Positions 10,353-19,717 of a stretch of 62,198 bases of DNA are shown here, in pieces. The stretch lies in NCBI GenBank assembly GCA_963715045.1, contig CAVQRC010000027.1:1-62198 (forward strand), in the 5' to 3' direction. The notes beneath the pieces were generated by a model, which saw only the letters and a list, made by a program, of their open reading frames with translations, was not told the DNA's origin and did no database searches. The stretch comes from CAVQRC01 sp963715045 (GTDB lineage Bacteria > Planctomycetota > Planctomycetia > Pirellulales > Lacipirellulaceae). Numbering within the stretch: position 1 is the stretch's first letter; each line of letters starts with the position of its first letter. The position numbers were made by a program, and so were the translations under genes.

Positions 10353-12429
10353 TCATCCGCCGACCAGCGAAATGCGTTGTACGTCTTCCCGGACTTGCTC
10401 AGGCCGGAGACAAAGCGTCCATTGTGAGAGATGTTCTCCGGGGCTTCTAACGAATCGCCCGGGAGGTTTCCCAGCCCCGTGAACGCAGCATCGCGGCGAT
10501 CGGTTGCCTGCTCCGGCGTTGTGGTTGCAGCCGCCGCGTCGTACACGATGACCGTTTCGCCGACCATTCTCGCCAACAGCTGTTGACCATCGGCCGAGAA
10601 CTCGAGCGACTTGATGGGAAGAATCTCGGTGCCGAGGGTTGCCAGAGATTGACCGGTCGGCATATTCCACAGCGTGACGGCCTTGTCTTCTCCGGCCGTT
10701 GCAATGGTTCGCCCGTCCGGTGTGATCGCAACGGCGTGGGGAAGCTGGCGGTCGGTGACGATGGCCAGCGTTTCGTCTCCCGCAGGAAACCGCTGGACGC
10801 GAAGCAGCCGGTCGACACTGACCGTCGCGAGATACTGCCCATCCGAGGTGAAGGCAAGATCGGTCACTTGCGAGGAATGGCTCTTGAGATCTCGTGGCTC
10901 GGCGACGCGAGCTGCAATCGAACAGGCGGACCCCCTCGAGATGGCCCGCGGCCAGCCATCGGCTGTCACAAGAGAATGCCAGGCAGCCGCAGTGGTCTAC
11001 CGGCAGCTGTTGCGGCGGCCCGGTTCCATCCATCGAGAACAGCGTGACGGATGCCGTACTCGAGGGAAACGCGACCGCAATCCGTGCGTTGTCGTCGGAA
11101 ACGGCGATCCGTCTGGGGACCAGCGATTCATCGAGCGGCCACTGTTTCAGTTGCCGGCGGTCGGAGAGGTCGAAGACCGCGAGCTCTCCCACCCGGGCCG
11201 CGGCCAGATATCGGCCGTCGTTCGTGCAGGCGACACACTTCCACGGCGTCTGGGCGGCTGCGAACGTTTGGAAAGCTGTCGCGTCGCGATGTCCCACACG
11301 CCGATGGAACGGCCGGCGGTAAAGAATCGATCCGCCGGTCCGCACGCCACGTCGAGCAGGGTTTCGTCGCGGTAGGTCGACCAGCGGGGCAGCGTTCGGT
11401 ACCGTTTTCCAGACGCGGAGTACCCCATCACGGCCTCCGGAAACCAGCAGGCCACGATCTTCGACGACCGCGAGCGCCCCGGTGGGTCCGTGATGGGCCT
11501 CCCACCAGGTCGTGGGCGGGTCACCCGGACCGCTGCCAGATCCCGCGTCCTCGGCGTGCGGAACATCTGGATGGCACCCGAGTGGTCGGCGATCGCAAGC
11601 AGCGTGTCGGAGGCCGCGAACACGACGGCCTCGATTTTGGTGTGTTTGCGTATTCGCTGGAGCGTCTTACCGCTGCTCGTCTCCGCGATCAGTACATCGC
11701 CCTTCGGTACTGCCGGCCGCGACATGCCGGCCATTGCGGAGAACGCCACGGAGAGCACGCGTCCACTCAGCGAGCTGAAACGGTACCGCTGCGATCTTGT
11801 TCGGGCATCCCAGAGCCGCAGCGAGCCGTCGCTGCCGGCGCTCGCCAGTAGGCTGCCATCGGGAGAAACGGCGATCCGCTCGACCTGCCCCCCGTGCCCG
11901 CGAAGAACGCCGCCATCTCCGCGGTACCAGAATCCCAGCACTTGACGGTTTGATCCATTCCGCATGAGTAGAGGAGGCGTCCACTCGGGACCGAAGCAGA
12001 CATCGAACGCTTCGCCCGGGTGCGCGACGAATCTCTGGATCAACTCTCGGGTGGGATAATCCCAGACCAGGATGCTGCCGTCGACGCAGGCTGCGGCCAG
12101 TTTCTTTCCGTCTGCCGACCAGGCAAGGCCGTTTACTTCGTCCGTTCCGGTCTCAAGGACTCCGTCCAGCTTCCAGTCCGCCGTCGCATACAACCGCACC
12201 GTCCCTTTGGAAGCCGTCGTGGCCAGCCATTTGCCGTCGGAGGATACGGCGAGGTCGTTCACCCAGCCGCCCTGATCCAGCTCGAGAATCGGCGTGCGGG
12301 TGACCTGCTGGCGAAGATACTGCCATTCGAAGGCCGCATGCCCGCTGGAAGTTGCGTGCCGACGCGTCTGCTCCAGGAGCTGGACCGCCTTCGGAAAGTC
12401 TTCCTCCTGGACGGCGTCTTCAGCGAACT
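10353..12429 (-). CDS. WD40-repeat segment of the kinase
   Basis: WD40 blades are seen as VNDLAVSSDGKWLATTASKG, VNGLAWSADGKKLAAACVDG, ERIAVSPDGSLLASAGSDG, SLRLWDART, LVSGGRDGVLRVWKTVP and VTDLAFTSDGQYLATVS. Between about 11990 and 11930 two frame changes cancel: the frame that stays open reads PEWTPPLLMRNG, whereas the adjacent frame gives a proper blade (SGRLLYSCGMDQTVKCWDSG). The same happens between about 11525 and 11350. WD40 propellers normally act as protein-interaction scaffolds, and here they probably sit outside the kinase's membrane span. Confidence 0.6.
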
Positions 12430-13839
12430 TCATCTGCGTCGCGTAGCGTAGCGAAGCCGACCAGGCTCGGGCTTGTTCGCTTCGGTCGCCCGCTGCTCGG
12501 CGACGTCGCGTGCCACGTCGGCAGCGCGGGTCGCCAGGGTGGCCTTGCGTGCGTACGAAAAGGCGGCGGCAAGTCCCGCCAACGTAGAAACCAGTACGAT
12601 GGCGGTGGTCGCGAGTGCCACCCGGTGCCGTTTGGCGTACTTCCGCACCCGATACGGTACCGAGGGCGGACGCGCTTCAACCGGTTCGTCGCATAGAGAT
12701 CGTTCGATATCGCGTGCGAGACCCCCGGCCGACTCGTACCGCCGCTCGCGGTCCTTCTCCAGGCATCGCATCACGATCCAATCGAGCTCCTGCTTGAGCG
12801 AAATGCGTAGCTGTCGCGGTTCGGCACGGCGATCGTGCGAGACAGTCGATTGGACGCTCGGCGCGAAGCGTACTCAAGCGGGTGCTGGGTCGTTGGGGAT
12901 CGTCCTCGCGGACCATTCGCCGCATCTCGTCGAGGCCCTTGGACTTCAACGTCTCTTTGTCGAGCGGAGTGGTCCCGGTGAGCAATTCGTAAAGCAGTAC
13001 CCCCAGCGAGTAGATATCGCTGCGGGTGTCGACGTCGACGATACCGAGTCCCGCCTGTTCCGGACTCATATAGAGCGGCGTACCGACCAGGTTGCGAGTA
13101 CGTTGTGTATACGGTTGCAGAGGAGAGCTGCTGGCCGACCGCTTTGGCCACGCCGAAGTCGATCACTTTCGGGTGTGGCTTGCCGTCGATTTCCGGGACC
13201 AACACGTTCGACGGCTTCAAGTCGCGGTGAATGATCCCCTTTTGATGGGCATGATGGACGGCCTGGCACACGTCCGTGAACAGCTGCAGGCGTGCCGAGG
13301 TATCCAGCCGCTGTCGATCGCAGTAGTCGGTGATCGGAGGCCCCTCGACGAGTTCCATGGCGAGGTAAGGCTGCCCTGATTCGGTCAGGCCCCCGTCGAA
13401 GACCCGGGCAATATGCGGGTGCGTCATCAAAGCGAGGGCCTGCCGCTCCGCTTCGAAGCGGGCGACCACTTCGCTGGTGGCGATGCCAGGCCGAATGATC
13501 TTCAGCGCGACCTTGCGGCGTACGGGCTCGGTCTGTTCGGCGAGGTAGACGATCCCCATCCCCCCCTCGCCGAGCGGTTCGCGGATCTCGTAGTCGCCGA
13601 TGCAGCACTCCGGGCTGAAGTGGACCAGAAGCATCCGACCGTTGGGCGATCCCCGCCAGACGCGGACGCGCGTTTTCCTGAAACGTGCCCAGGCGGCGGT
13701 GGCCACGGAGGAGTTTCTCGACGTGCTCCCTCAGCCCTGTATCTCTGCCGCAGGCGGCGTCGAGGAACTCCTCCCACCGTTCGGGCGGGTGGTTCTCAAC
13801 GGCCTCGAGAAAGATCGATGGTGCGGACGACAAGGGCAT
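12430..13839 (-). CDS. Ser/Thr protein kinase domain segment with transmembrane span
   Basis: The kinase reads EIREPLGEGGMGIVYLAEQ (glycine-rich loop), VALKIIRPG (ATP-binding Lys), IIHRDLKPSNVLV (catalytic loop), VIDFGVAKA (DFG), MSPEQAGLGI (APE equivalent), DIYSLGVLLYELLTG, and CLEKDRERRYESAGGLARDI. All key catalytic residues are present, though spread over three frames. The sequence MPLSSAPSIFLEAVENHPPE precedes it. The membrane segment VALATTAIVLVSTLAGLAAAF follows, then a coiled-coil-like stretch (ATRAADVARDVAEQRATEANK) that leads into WD40 repeats in the next segment. Such kinases are predicted to phosphorylate Ser/Thr on regulators. Co-location with the ECF sigma factor makes that protein a plausible partner (inference). 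Confidence 0.7.
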
Positions 13840-13962
13840 GGTGGATTGGAAGAAGACGAGTGGCGGCTTTGCTTTCATGCGTATTCTGGCGGCCGTTTTG
13901 CTCACGCAAATCCGTAATTCTGGCGGGTAGCGAGGCGGTCCCCGGTCAGCCCATCACGAACG

Positions 13963-14526
13963 TCATGGATCGTCTTCGAGGAGCTGGCTGGAGAGCCATG
14001 CCCGGGCGTAAGTCCAGCGGCGGTAAGCAGTTCGGGCTGAGACGCCGAGAGTTTGCGCTGCCTCGTCGATCGACAGGCCGGCAAAGTAGCGAAGCGTAAC
14101 GATTTCCGCGGCCATCGAATCTTCGTCGGCGAGTATCTGGAGGGCCTCGTCCATCAGCACGAGGGCTTCGGGCGACGCGTGGACGGCGAAATCGGCCGAA
14201 TCGATGTCGGCACGTCGAAGGCTCCCACCGCGTTTGAGGGTGGCCTTCTTGCGGGCATGGTCGATGAGAATACTTCGCATGGCCCGGGCGGCAGCCGCAA
14301 AGAAGTGGCCTCGCGAATCCCACAGCTGATCCGCATCTCCCTTTACGAGGCGGAGATAGGCCTCGTTGACCAGGGCGGTAGCCTGAAGCGTGTGGTGGGC
14401 TCCTTCGCTGCCCATCTGGTGGGCGGCAAGACGCTTGAGTTCGTCATAGACGAGCGGGAACAGCTCCTGAGCCGCGGCACGGTCGCCACGGTCGATCTTC
14501 TCGAGGATCTGGGTCACTTCACTCAT
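13963..14526 (-). CDS. ECF-type RNA polymerase sigma factor
   Basis: An intact 187-residue protein starts MSEVTQILEKIDRGDRAAAQ. Region 2 reads DELKRLAAHQM, ALVNEAYLRLVKG and HFFAAAARAMRSILIDHAR. Region 4 contains VTLRYFAGLSIDEAAQTLG and SARTAYRRWTYARAWL, the helix-turn-helix that binds the -35 element. Length and motifs fit the planctomycete-rich ECF subgroup encoded next to kinases (TIGR02999-like). A GGAAG precedes the ATG closely. The kinase/WD40 gene follows 123 bp downstream in the same direction. No anti-sigma factor is visible, so control by the adjacent kinase is the likely alternative. Confidence 0.9.
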   Translation of the reverse strand: MSEVTQILEKIDRGDRAAAQELFPLVYDELKRLAAHQMGSEGAHHTLQATALVNEAYLRLVKGDADQLWDSRGHFFAAAARAMRSILIDHARKKATLKRGGSLRRADIDSADFAVHASPEALVLMDEALQILADEDSMAAEIVTLRYFAGLSIDEAAQTLGVSARTAYRRWTYARAWLSSQLLEDDP

Positions 14527-14647
14527 AGCTTCCCAGAATACTGCCGTCTGCAGTCAAACGCCAATCGGTCCTGATGGCACGGCCGGTTGTGGTTGCCGGC
14601 GACACGGGAACTCTGAGAGCGATGGCAGGCGGACCTCTTTCCGGCTT

Positions 14648-15178
14648 CTACAGCTTCTTTGCGACTAGGTTGAAGACGTACTTATTGCCGGACTGGGTCG
14701 TGGCGAAGATTCGCTCTTTGCCCATCGGCATCAGCTTCAGCTCGGCTTGATAAGTCCGGTGGGTGAGGGTCTTGATTCCATTGCCGCCCTTGGGCGCCGT
14801 GTATCGGCTGCACGCGTCCAGGACGACGGCAGGCTGGATGTTGTATTGCACACAGATCTGCTCGACTACTTCGGCCGGCACACGTCCGTGCGTGCCGATC
14901 AGTTCCCTGTACTGGTTTCCGGAACGCACGGTGATCTGCAGGAGCGCGGACTGGAACGTGGGGTTCGCCGTGTAGCAACCCATCCATTGAGCGATGTTGG
15001 AGACTTGCTGGCGAAGTTCTTTGTCGGAGTTGATCGGGAAGACTTCGAGTCCGTGGTGCTTTCTGTTATGCAGAATCCACTTCTGGATGGCGGTGACCTG
15101 TCGTTGCGGGGCCAACCCGGTGAAGTGGCTCTTGGTGATGCTGTTGAGCTTAGTCGTCTGGAGATGCGTGAATCCCAT
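14648..15178 (-). CDS. Hypothetical protein, 176 aa
   Basis: An intact frame with a good ribosome site (AAGGA six bases before the ATG at 15178), so the gene is probably real. The protein begins MGFTHLQTTKLNSITKSHF and is mixed alpha/beta without a signal peptide or membrane span. It contains QKWILHNRKHHGLEVFPIN, QYRELIGTHGRVPAEVVEQI and the basic C-terminus KYVFNLVAKKL. I do not recognise the family. The VPAEVVEQICVQYNIQPAVV stretch could be a helix-turn-helix, but this is only an impression. It stands alone between the sigma gene and the exporter operon. Confidence 0.6.
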   Translation of the reverse strand: MGFTHLQTTKLNSITKSHFTGLAPQRQVTAIQKWILHNRKHHGLEVFPINSDKELRQQVSNIAQWMGCYTANPTFQSALLQITVRSGNQYRELIGTHGRVPAEVVEQICVQYNIQPAVVLDACSRYTAPKGGNGIKTLTHRTYQAELKLMPMGKERIFATTQSGNKYVFNLVAKKL

Positions 15179-15636
15179 GCTCGTCCTTTTCGAAGTGAAG
15201 CGAGGAAACGGAAACCGCCAGCGATCGGAATGGATTCACCGGCGTGGCAACCGGCAACCGCGTCGAATCCCTATGCAACGACGATGCCAAACGCCCGACG
15301 CGGGGCGCTATCTGGGTCATAAATCATTACCCCAAAAGGTAGTTGTGGCGACTATCCCGGGGGGGGGGGGCGTCGGGTCTTCGCCCAGTCGCATGGCCGG
15401 TCTCAAAAAGAGACGTCGTTCCCCAAATGAGATGCGGGTCGGATTCGCTTCGATCGGGGACGCAGAAAAAACTCTGACACCTCCCGGGACGGGCGCCCGC
15501 TAGGACCAGGAGCGGTAAATCGGGGGGGCCGTTGGCCGCCGCCCGTTCGCCCGGGCCCGCTGCCCGGGGCGGCACGGGATGCCCGTCGCTCCTACCAGGG
15601 CTCCACTCCGGCCGTTTGCAGCTTTTTCAGGGTTGA
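15179..15636. other. Intergenic stretch with a 12-G homopolymer
   Basis: No gene is supported here. The stretch holds a run of 12 G at 15359-15370 and a GC-rich segment near 15540-15580. It should contain the promoters of the divergent genes at 15178 (minus) and 15637 (plus). Confidence 0.5.
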
Positions 15637-16767
15637 ATGACGATGATCGACACGGGCATCCGCATGCTGATTTCGAGCCGGCTTCGCTTCGCGATTACGG
15701 CGGCCGGCATTGGCGTGCTCTTTTTCTCTCGGCCGCTCAAATCGGGCTGCTCATCGGGTGGTGCCACACCACGTCGGCCATCATCCGGCATACAGAACGC
15801 AGACCTGTGGGTCATGGCTCGACAGACGCCGGCCTTTGATTACGGAACTCCCATTCCCGAGCACCGGGCATATCAAGTCCGCAACATTGCCGGCGTCGCG
15901 TCGACCGAGCTGATGTTTCTCGGCTGGAGCATCTGGCAGTGCCCGGATGGCCGCCGAGTCAATGTCGAGATCGTCGGTCTGGACGAGACGTGCAACGGCG
16001 GCCCCTGGGAGATGCAGCGTGGCACGGCCGACAGAGCCCTCATGCCTGATGCCGTGATTGTTGACCAGTTGTTCCTCGACGATCTCGGTGTCAGGAGCGT
16101 CGGCGATCAAGTCGAGATTTTCAGCAGCCGGGCCGTCGTTCGAGGTGTCTCACGGGAGGTCCGCTCCTTTACAGCGTCCCCCTTCGTGTTCACGTCGATC
16201 GAGACGGCCCGGCAGTGCAGCCCGCATTACAAGCGGGATGAAATCACGTACGTGCTCGTGAAATGTGCCCCCGGCCGCAGCCCGATCGACATCAAGAACG
16301 CCATCGAGCAGCAGGTGCCCCACATCGAATGCCTCACATCACGCGAATTCATGCTTCGCACCATTGAATACTGGATGCTCGAGACGGGCGCCGGGCTGAC
16401 CGTGATCGGCACGGCCGTGCTCGGGTTCCTGGTATCCGCGGTGGTGATCAGCCAGACACTGTATTCGATCACGCAGGAACACCTTCTCCATTACGCGACT
16501 CTGCTGGCGTTGGGTTTTCGCCGTAGGCAACTCGTCGGAATCGTCGTTCTCCAGAGTGGGTTTCTCGGTGTCTTGGGAGTGATTGGCGGGAGCGTATTGT
16601 TCTTTGCCACTGCGGACCAACTGTCCGACTCGCCGATCCGCCTGGAGACGAGCGTTCTGCTGTACACCGTTCTCGTGATGATCTCCCTGATGTGTTGCCT
16701 GAGCGCGTCGCTGTTTTCGATCCAGAACGTCCTGCGGCTGGACCCGGCAGACGTATTCCGGAGCTGA
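15637..16767 (+). CDS. FtsX-like ABC transporter permease (DevC/MacB type)
   Basis: The 376-residue frame begins MTMIDTGIRMLISSRLRFAI and ends NVLRLDPADVFRS. After the first membrane segment a periplasmic loop reads ADLWVMARQTPAFDYG. Three C-terminal membrane spans follow, including GLTVIGTAVLGFLVSAVVIS, LVGIVVLQSGFLGVLGVIGG and TVLVMISLMCCLSASLFS, which is the DevC/MacB arrangement. Residues about 31-55 (SRPLKSGCSSGG...) are atypical. The +1 frame from about 15725 to 15795 reads FLSAAQIGLLIGWCHTTSAI, which completes the expected first membrane span, so two opposite single-base shifts probably cancel. The gene is first in an operon with an ATPase and a HlyD-type adaptor, and so forms an ABC exporter. 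Confidence 0.8.
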   Translation: MTMIDTGIRMLISSRLRFAITAAGIGVLFFSRPLKSGCSSGGATPRRPSSGIQNADLWVMARQTPAFDYGTPIPEHRAYQVRNIAGVASTELMFLGWSIWQCPDGRRVNVEIVGLDETCNGGPWEMQRGTADRALMPDAVIVDQLFLDDLGVRSVGDQVEIFSSRAVVRGVSREVRSFTASPFVFTSIETARQCSPHYKRDEITYVLVKCAPGRSPIDIKNAIEQQVPHIECLTSREFMLRTIEYWMLETGAGLTVIGTAVLGFLVSAVVISQTLYSITQEHLLHYATLLALGFRRRQLVGIVVLQSGFLGVLGVIGGSVLFFATADQLSDSPIRLETSVLLYTVLVMISLMCCLSASLFSIQNVLRLDPADVFRS

Positions 16768-16812
16768 GCCGCGCCCAATTTCGCGTAGTCCATTTTCCCC
16801 AGGTGTCGCCGT

Positions 16813-17481
16813 ATGTTGAGATGCCACCAAATCAAGAAGTGCTTCGAACACTCAGGTGCACGTCATGCGATATTGACGGGCGTGTCGTTGAGCGTCGAGC
16901 CGGGACAGAAGTGCGTGCTGCTGGGTCCGTCCGGCTCGGGTAAGACGACATTGTTGTCGATCCTGGGCTGCATGTTGTCGCCTTGCTCCGGTGGCGTGGA
17001 AATCGCGGGCCAGACGGTCGATTACGCGGACAAGCGGCGGCTCGGCATGATTCGACAGCAGCACATCGGCTTCGTCTTTCAGCACGCGCATTTGCTGCCC
17101 TTCTTGAGTGTCGAAGCCAATTTGCGTGTTGTCGCGCGTAATTCGGGAATGGCCCGCAGCAACGTGCGGCGTCGTATCGACTGTGTGATGGCGCGACTGG
17201 GGATCTCTCATCTGAAAGGCGTTCGGCCCTCGCAGGCGAGCGGCGGCGAGCGGCAGCGAATCGCGATCGCACGCGCGATTCTCCATCGTCCTGCAATTGT
17301 TCTGGCAGACGAACCGACGGCTGCTCTTGACTGGGAGAACGGTCAGCGAGCCGTCCAACTGCTCGCCGAGATCGCCGAGGAGGACGGCTGTGTCCTGCTG
17401 ACCGTGACACACGACACGCGTCTGATTCCCCTGTTCGATCGGTGTCTGAAAGTCGAGGAAGGAAAGGCATTAGCCGTATGA
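16813..17481 (+). CDS. ABC transporter ATP-binding protein (DevA/LolD/MacB type)
   Basis: An intact 222-residue nucleotide-binding subunit. Walker A is LLGPSGSGKTTLLSI, the Q-loop region is HIGFVFQHAHLLPF, the signature motif is ASGGERQRIAIARA, Walker B is AIVLADEPTAALD, and the switch His is in LLTVTHDTRL. The length and the short insert are those of MacB/LolD/DevA-type exporters that work with FtsX-fold permeases by mechanotransmission. It starts 45 bp after the permease. Its stop overlaps the start of the HlyD-type gene (ATGA at 17478-17481), showing translational coupling. Confidence 0.93.
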   Translation: MLRCHQIKKCFEHSGARHAILTGVSLSVEPGQKCVLLGPSGSGKTTLLSILGCMLSPCSGGVEIAGQTVDYADKRRLGMIRQQHIGFVFQHAHLLPFLSVEANLRVVARNSGMARSNVRRRIDCVMARLGISHLKGVRPSQASGGERQRIAIARAILHRPAIVLADEPTAALDWENGQRAVQLLAEIAEEDGCVLLTVTHDTRLIPLFDRCLKVEEGKALAV

Positions 17482-18516
17482 AGACCGCATTCACCCTGTT
17501 CGTGTGTATCACCCTGATCGCCGGCATCACTTCGCTGGCTGCCAGCACGCGTAGCGTCGCAGTTTCCGAAGGCTCGACGCCGGCAGACGCCTATTTGGAT
17601 CCGGACGCAGCGTCTGGTCGAATTTTCGGCATTGGCTACGTCGAACCCGCATCAGGAGTACGTCGGCTTGCTTTCAGATCCAGTGGGATCATCGCCGAGT
17701 GCGGGGCAACCGTCGGTGCCCATGTCAAAGCCGGAGTGCCCTTGGCCCGACTGGACACGCAACAGTTGGACGCGAAGTTGGAAATCGCTCGCCAGCAACT
17801 GGAAGTTGCCAGGGCCGAGCGGGCAAAGGTTCTCAGCGGGGTCGACGCACACAGTAGGGACGCGGCCGGGCGGAATGTCGAGCGATGCCGTGAACGCCTG
17901 GAACTGGCACGTCGCGAGCATGACCGGAACGCGAAGTTGAATGATGCGATCAGCCGTGCTGCTTACGACCAGTCGGCTAGCGCAGGTCGTCCAGCGACGT
18001 GCCGAACTTCTCCAGGCAACGGCAGAGTGGAAGCATCTTTGTAAGTTTGTGCGACCCGAGGATCGTCGCTTGGCGGACGCCAACGTGGCTGTCGCCGAGG
18101 CGTCCCTGGCCGGCCTGCGGCAGCAGATCCAGGACCGGACGCTTTTCGCACCGATCGACGGTACGGTGCTGGAAGTCTTGCACCGAGACGGCGAATGCGT
18201 TTCGTCGGTCGAGCCGCAGCCCGTCATCCTGTTCGCCGACACGAGTCGCCTGCAGGTTCGGGCGGAAGTCGACGAACGCTTCGTCGACCAACTCCACGAG
18301 GGCATGAAAGCGACCGTTTCCGGCACAGGCCTGGGCGGACGCCTGTTCACAGGGCAAGTCGCCACCGTCAAGCAGATGATGGGGCAGAAAACCGTATTCG
18401 CCCGGGCGGCGCACGAGCAAAAGGAATTGGATGTCATCCAGTTGATCGTCGTAACCGACGAACCGCTCCCGGCTCTGATCGGATTACGTGTCGACGTGCA
18501 GCTGGATGCACGTTGA
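17478..18516 (+). CDS. HlyD-family periplasmic adaptor (DevB type), one frame change
   Basis: It starts MKTAFTLFVCITLIAGITSL, an N-terminal membrane anchor. A first lipoyl half follows (GYVEPASGVRRLAFRSSGII, VGAHVKAGVPLARLD), then a coiled-coil hairpin (LDAKLEIARQQLEVARAERA). Near 17975 the frame changes. It resumes with the returning coil (QRRAELLQATAEWKHLCKF, VAVAEASLAGLRQQ), the second lipoyl half (RTLFAPIDGTVLEVLHRDGE) and a beta-barrel domain ending at 18516. Adaptors of this type link an inner-membrane ABC exporter to an outer-membrane channel. No TolC-like gene is adjacent, so the outer partner must lie elsewhere. Confidence 0.85.
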
Positions 18517-18611
18517 GCTCCGCTGACCCTTACGCGCGTCGGCTTCAGGCGTGCTTCGCTCCCGTTACGGATAGACACAGTCAACTCTCGCCTCTCCAGG
18601 GATCTCTCAAT

Positions 18612-19603
18612 ATGAATGAAAAGGCCATCAAAGCGCAGATCGTCCGGCAGTTGCCGGCGGAAGCCTTTCAGCAGTGCCCGCAGGCGTCCTGGCTGTTATT
18701 GCCGATCCTGGGCGTACTGGTGGCGGGGCACGTTCTCCTACTCTTCTTCACGCCCGCGTGGTACATCGCATTGCCATTGGCGCTGTTGGTGGGAAGTACG
18801 CAACTCACGCTCTGGAGTTTCGCCCACGAGGCGGCCCACGGAACGATGGTCCGTCACAAGGGTTTTCGTCGCCTGTGCACCAACCTGGCCGGCTTCTGCT
18901 ACCTCTACCCGGGCGAATTGCTGGAGCGGTGGCACCTGGCGCATCACCGACACACCAATCAGCCTGGCCTCGACCCGGATATCGTCACCGTGGAACAGAT
19001 GGACGCGGCTCGATATCGCTGGGTTCGAGCCTTGGTCCAACTCCGCATCCTGAATAACGCTGTCTACATGCTCTGCGCCAACTCGCTTCACGCACACGTG
19101 GTTCTCTGGATTCGCACCGAGGAACTTCGCGTGTTTGCCAATGGCTCGTGGCGGCACCTCCGCTGGCACGCGGTCGTCATTCTCGGCACGTGGCTGATGC
19201 TGTGCGTCGGGGCCGGAATGCAGGGTACCTGGTGGGGATTCGTCCTTCCGTGGCTGGTTGCCAATGTGCTGTGGTCGTCCTACGCGCTGACAAATCACCA
19301 AACGTCCCCGCTGACCGACGAATCCGATTTGCTGAGCACGACGGTCAGTCTGCGGACCTGGCGGATCTTCGAGCTGCTGCACCTGAACGGCTCGCACCAT
19401 CTGGAGCATCACCTGTTCCCGCGGATGAACTGGCGTTACCTGCCCCTGGTGCGGGAAGCTCTCGAACAGATCGCGGGCGAACGATATCGCACCGTCGGCC
19501 ACTTTGCGCCGTTGCGATCCACCTCGCCACGCCACTGTTATACCTGGACTCCCATACCAAGACCGACCTGGCCGGGCGGCAGATCGTCCGCCTCGAGTGT
19601 TGA
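18612..19603 (+). CDS. Membrane fatty acid desaturase, frame change near C-terminus
   Basis: It starts MNEKAIKAQIVRQLPAEAF. All three histidine boxes are seen: FAHEAAHGTM, LAHHRHTNQ and GSHHLEHHLFP. Four hydrophobic segments lie between them (WLLLPILGVLVAGHVLLLFF, ALPLALLVGSTQLTLW, AVVILGTWLMLCVGAG, FVLPWLVANVLWSSYA). This is the di-iron acyl desaturase/hydroxylase fold, which inserts a double bond or hydroxyl into a lipid acyl chain. Near 19520 the frame shifts. The other frame gives a proper end (LLYLDSHTKTDLAGRQIVRL) with the stop at 19603, while the uninterrupted frame would run on without homology to 19721. It lies 95 bp after the adaptor gene in the same direction, which suggests that the exporter carries a lipid this enzyme modifies. 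Confidence 0.85.
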
Positions 19604-19717
19604 TGGCGGCGACCCTGTTGCCCGCTGGTCCTGCTGCGGGAGGATGCGAACGCCCTGGAGTCCGCTAGAATCGGGATGTCGACCCGAACATCAGCGAGGT
19701 GCTCGAGGGAACAACAG

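Larger units (their letters stand above)
9403..13839 (-). pseudogene. Ser/Thr protein kinase with WD40 and HAF-like propeller repeats, whole locus, multiply frame-disrupted
   Basis: From the ATG at 13839 (MPLSSAPSIFLEAV) the domain order is a planctomycete kinase leader (HPPERWEEFLDAACG), a protein kinase, one membrane span, about ten WD40 repeats, and a tail of HAF-like 'ISxDGxxxxG' repeats ending at 9403. This is a known planctomycete architecture of roughly 1,450 residues. Frame changes are apparent near 13690, 13100, 12850, 12445, 11990, 11930, 11525, 11350, 11290, 10915, 10105 and 9865. This is much denser than elsewhere in the window. Either the gene has decayed or this stretch is poorly sequenced. 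It follows the ECF sigma gene (stop 13963) on the same strand, which suggests co-expression. Segments are given below. Confidence 0.65.

Noticed and set aside
17478..18044. A complete short adaptor protein ending at 18044
   Set aside because: The second lipoyl half and barrel are found in the next frame up to 18516, so the short frame is a truncated reading.
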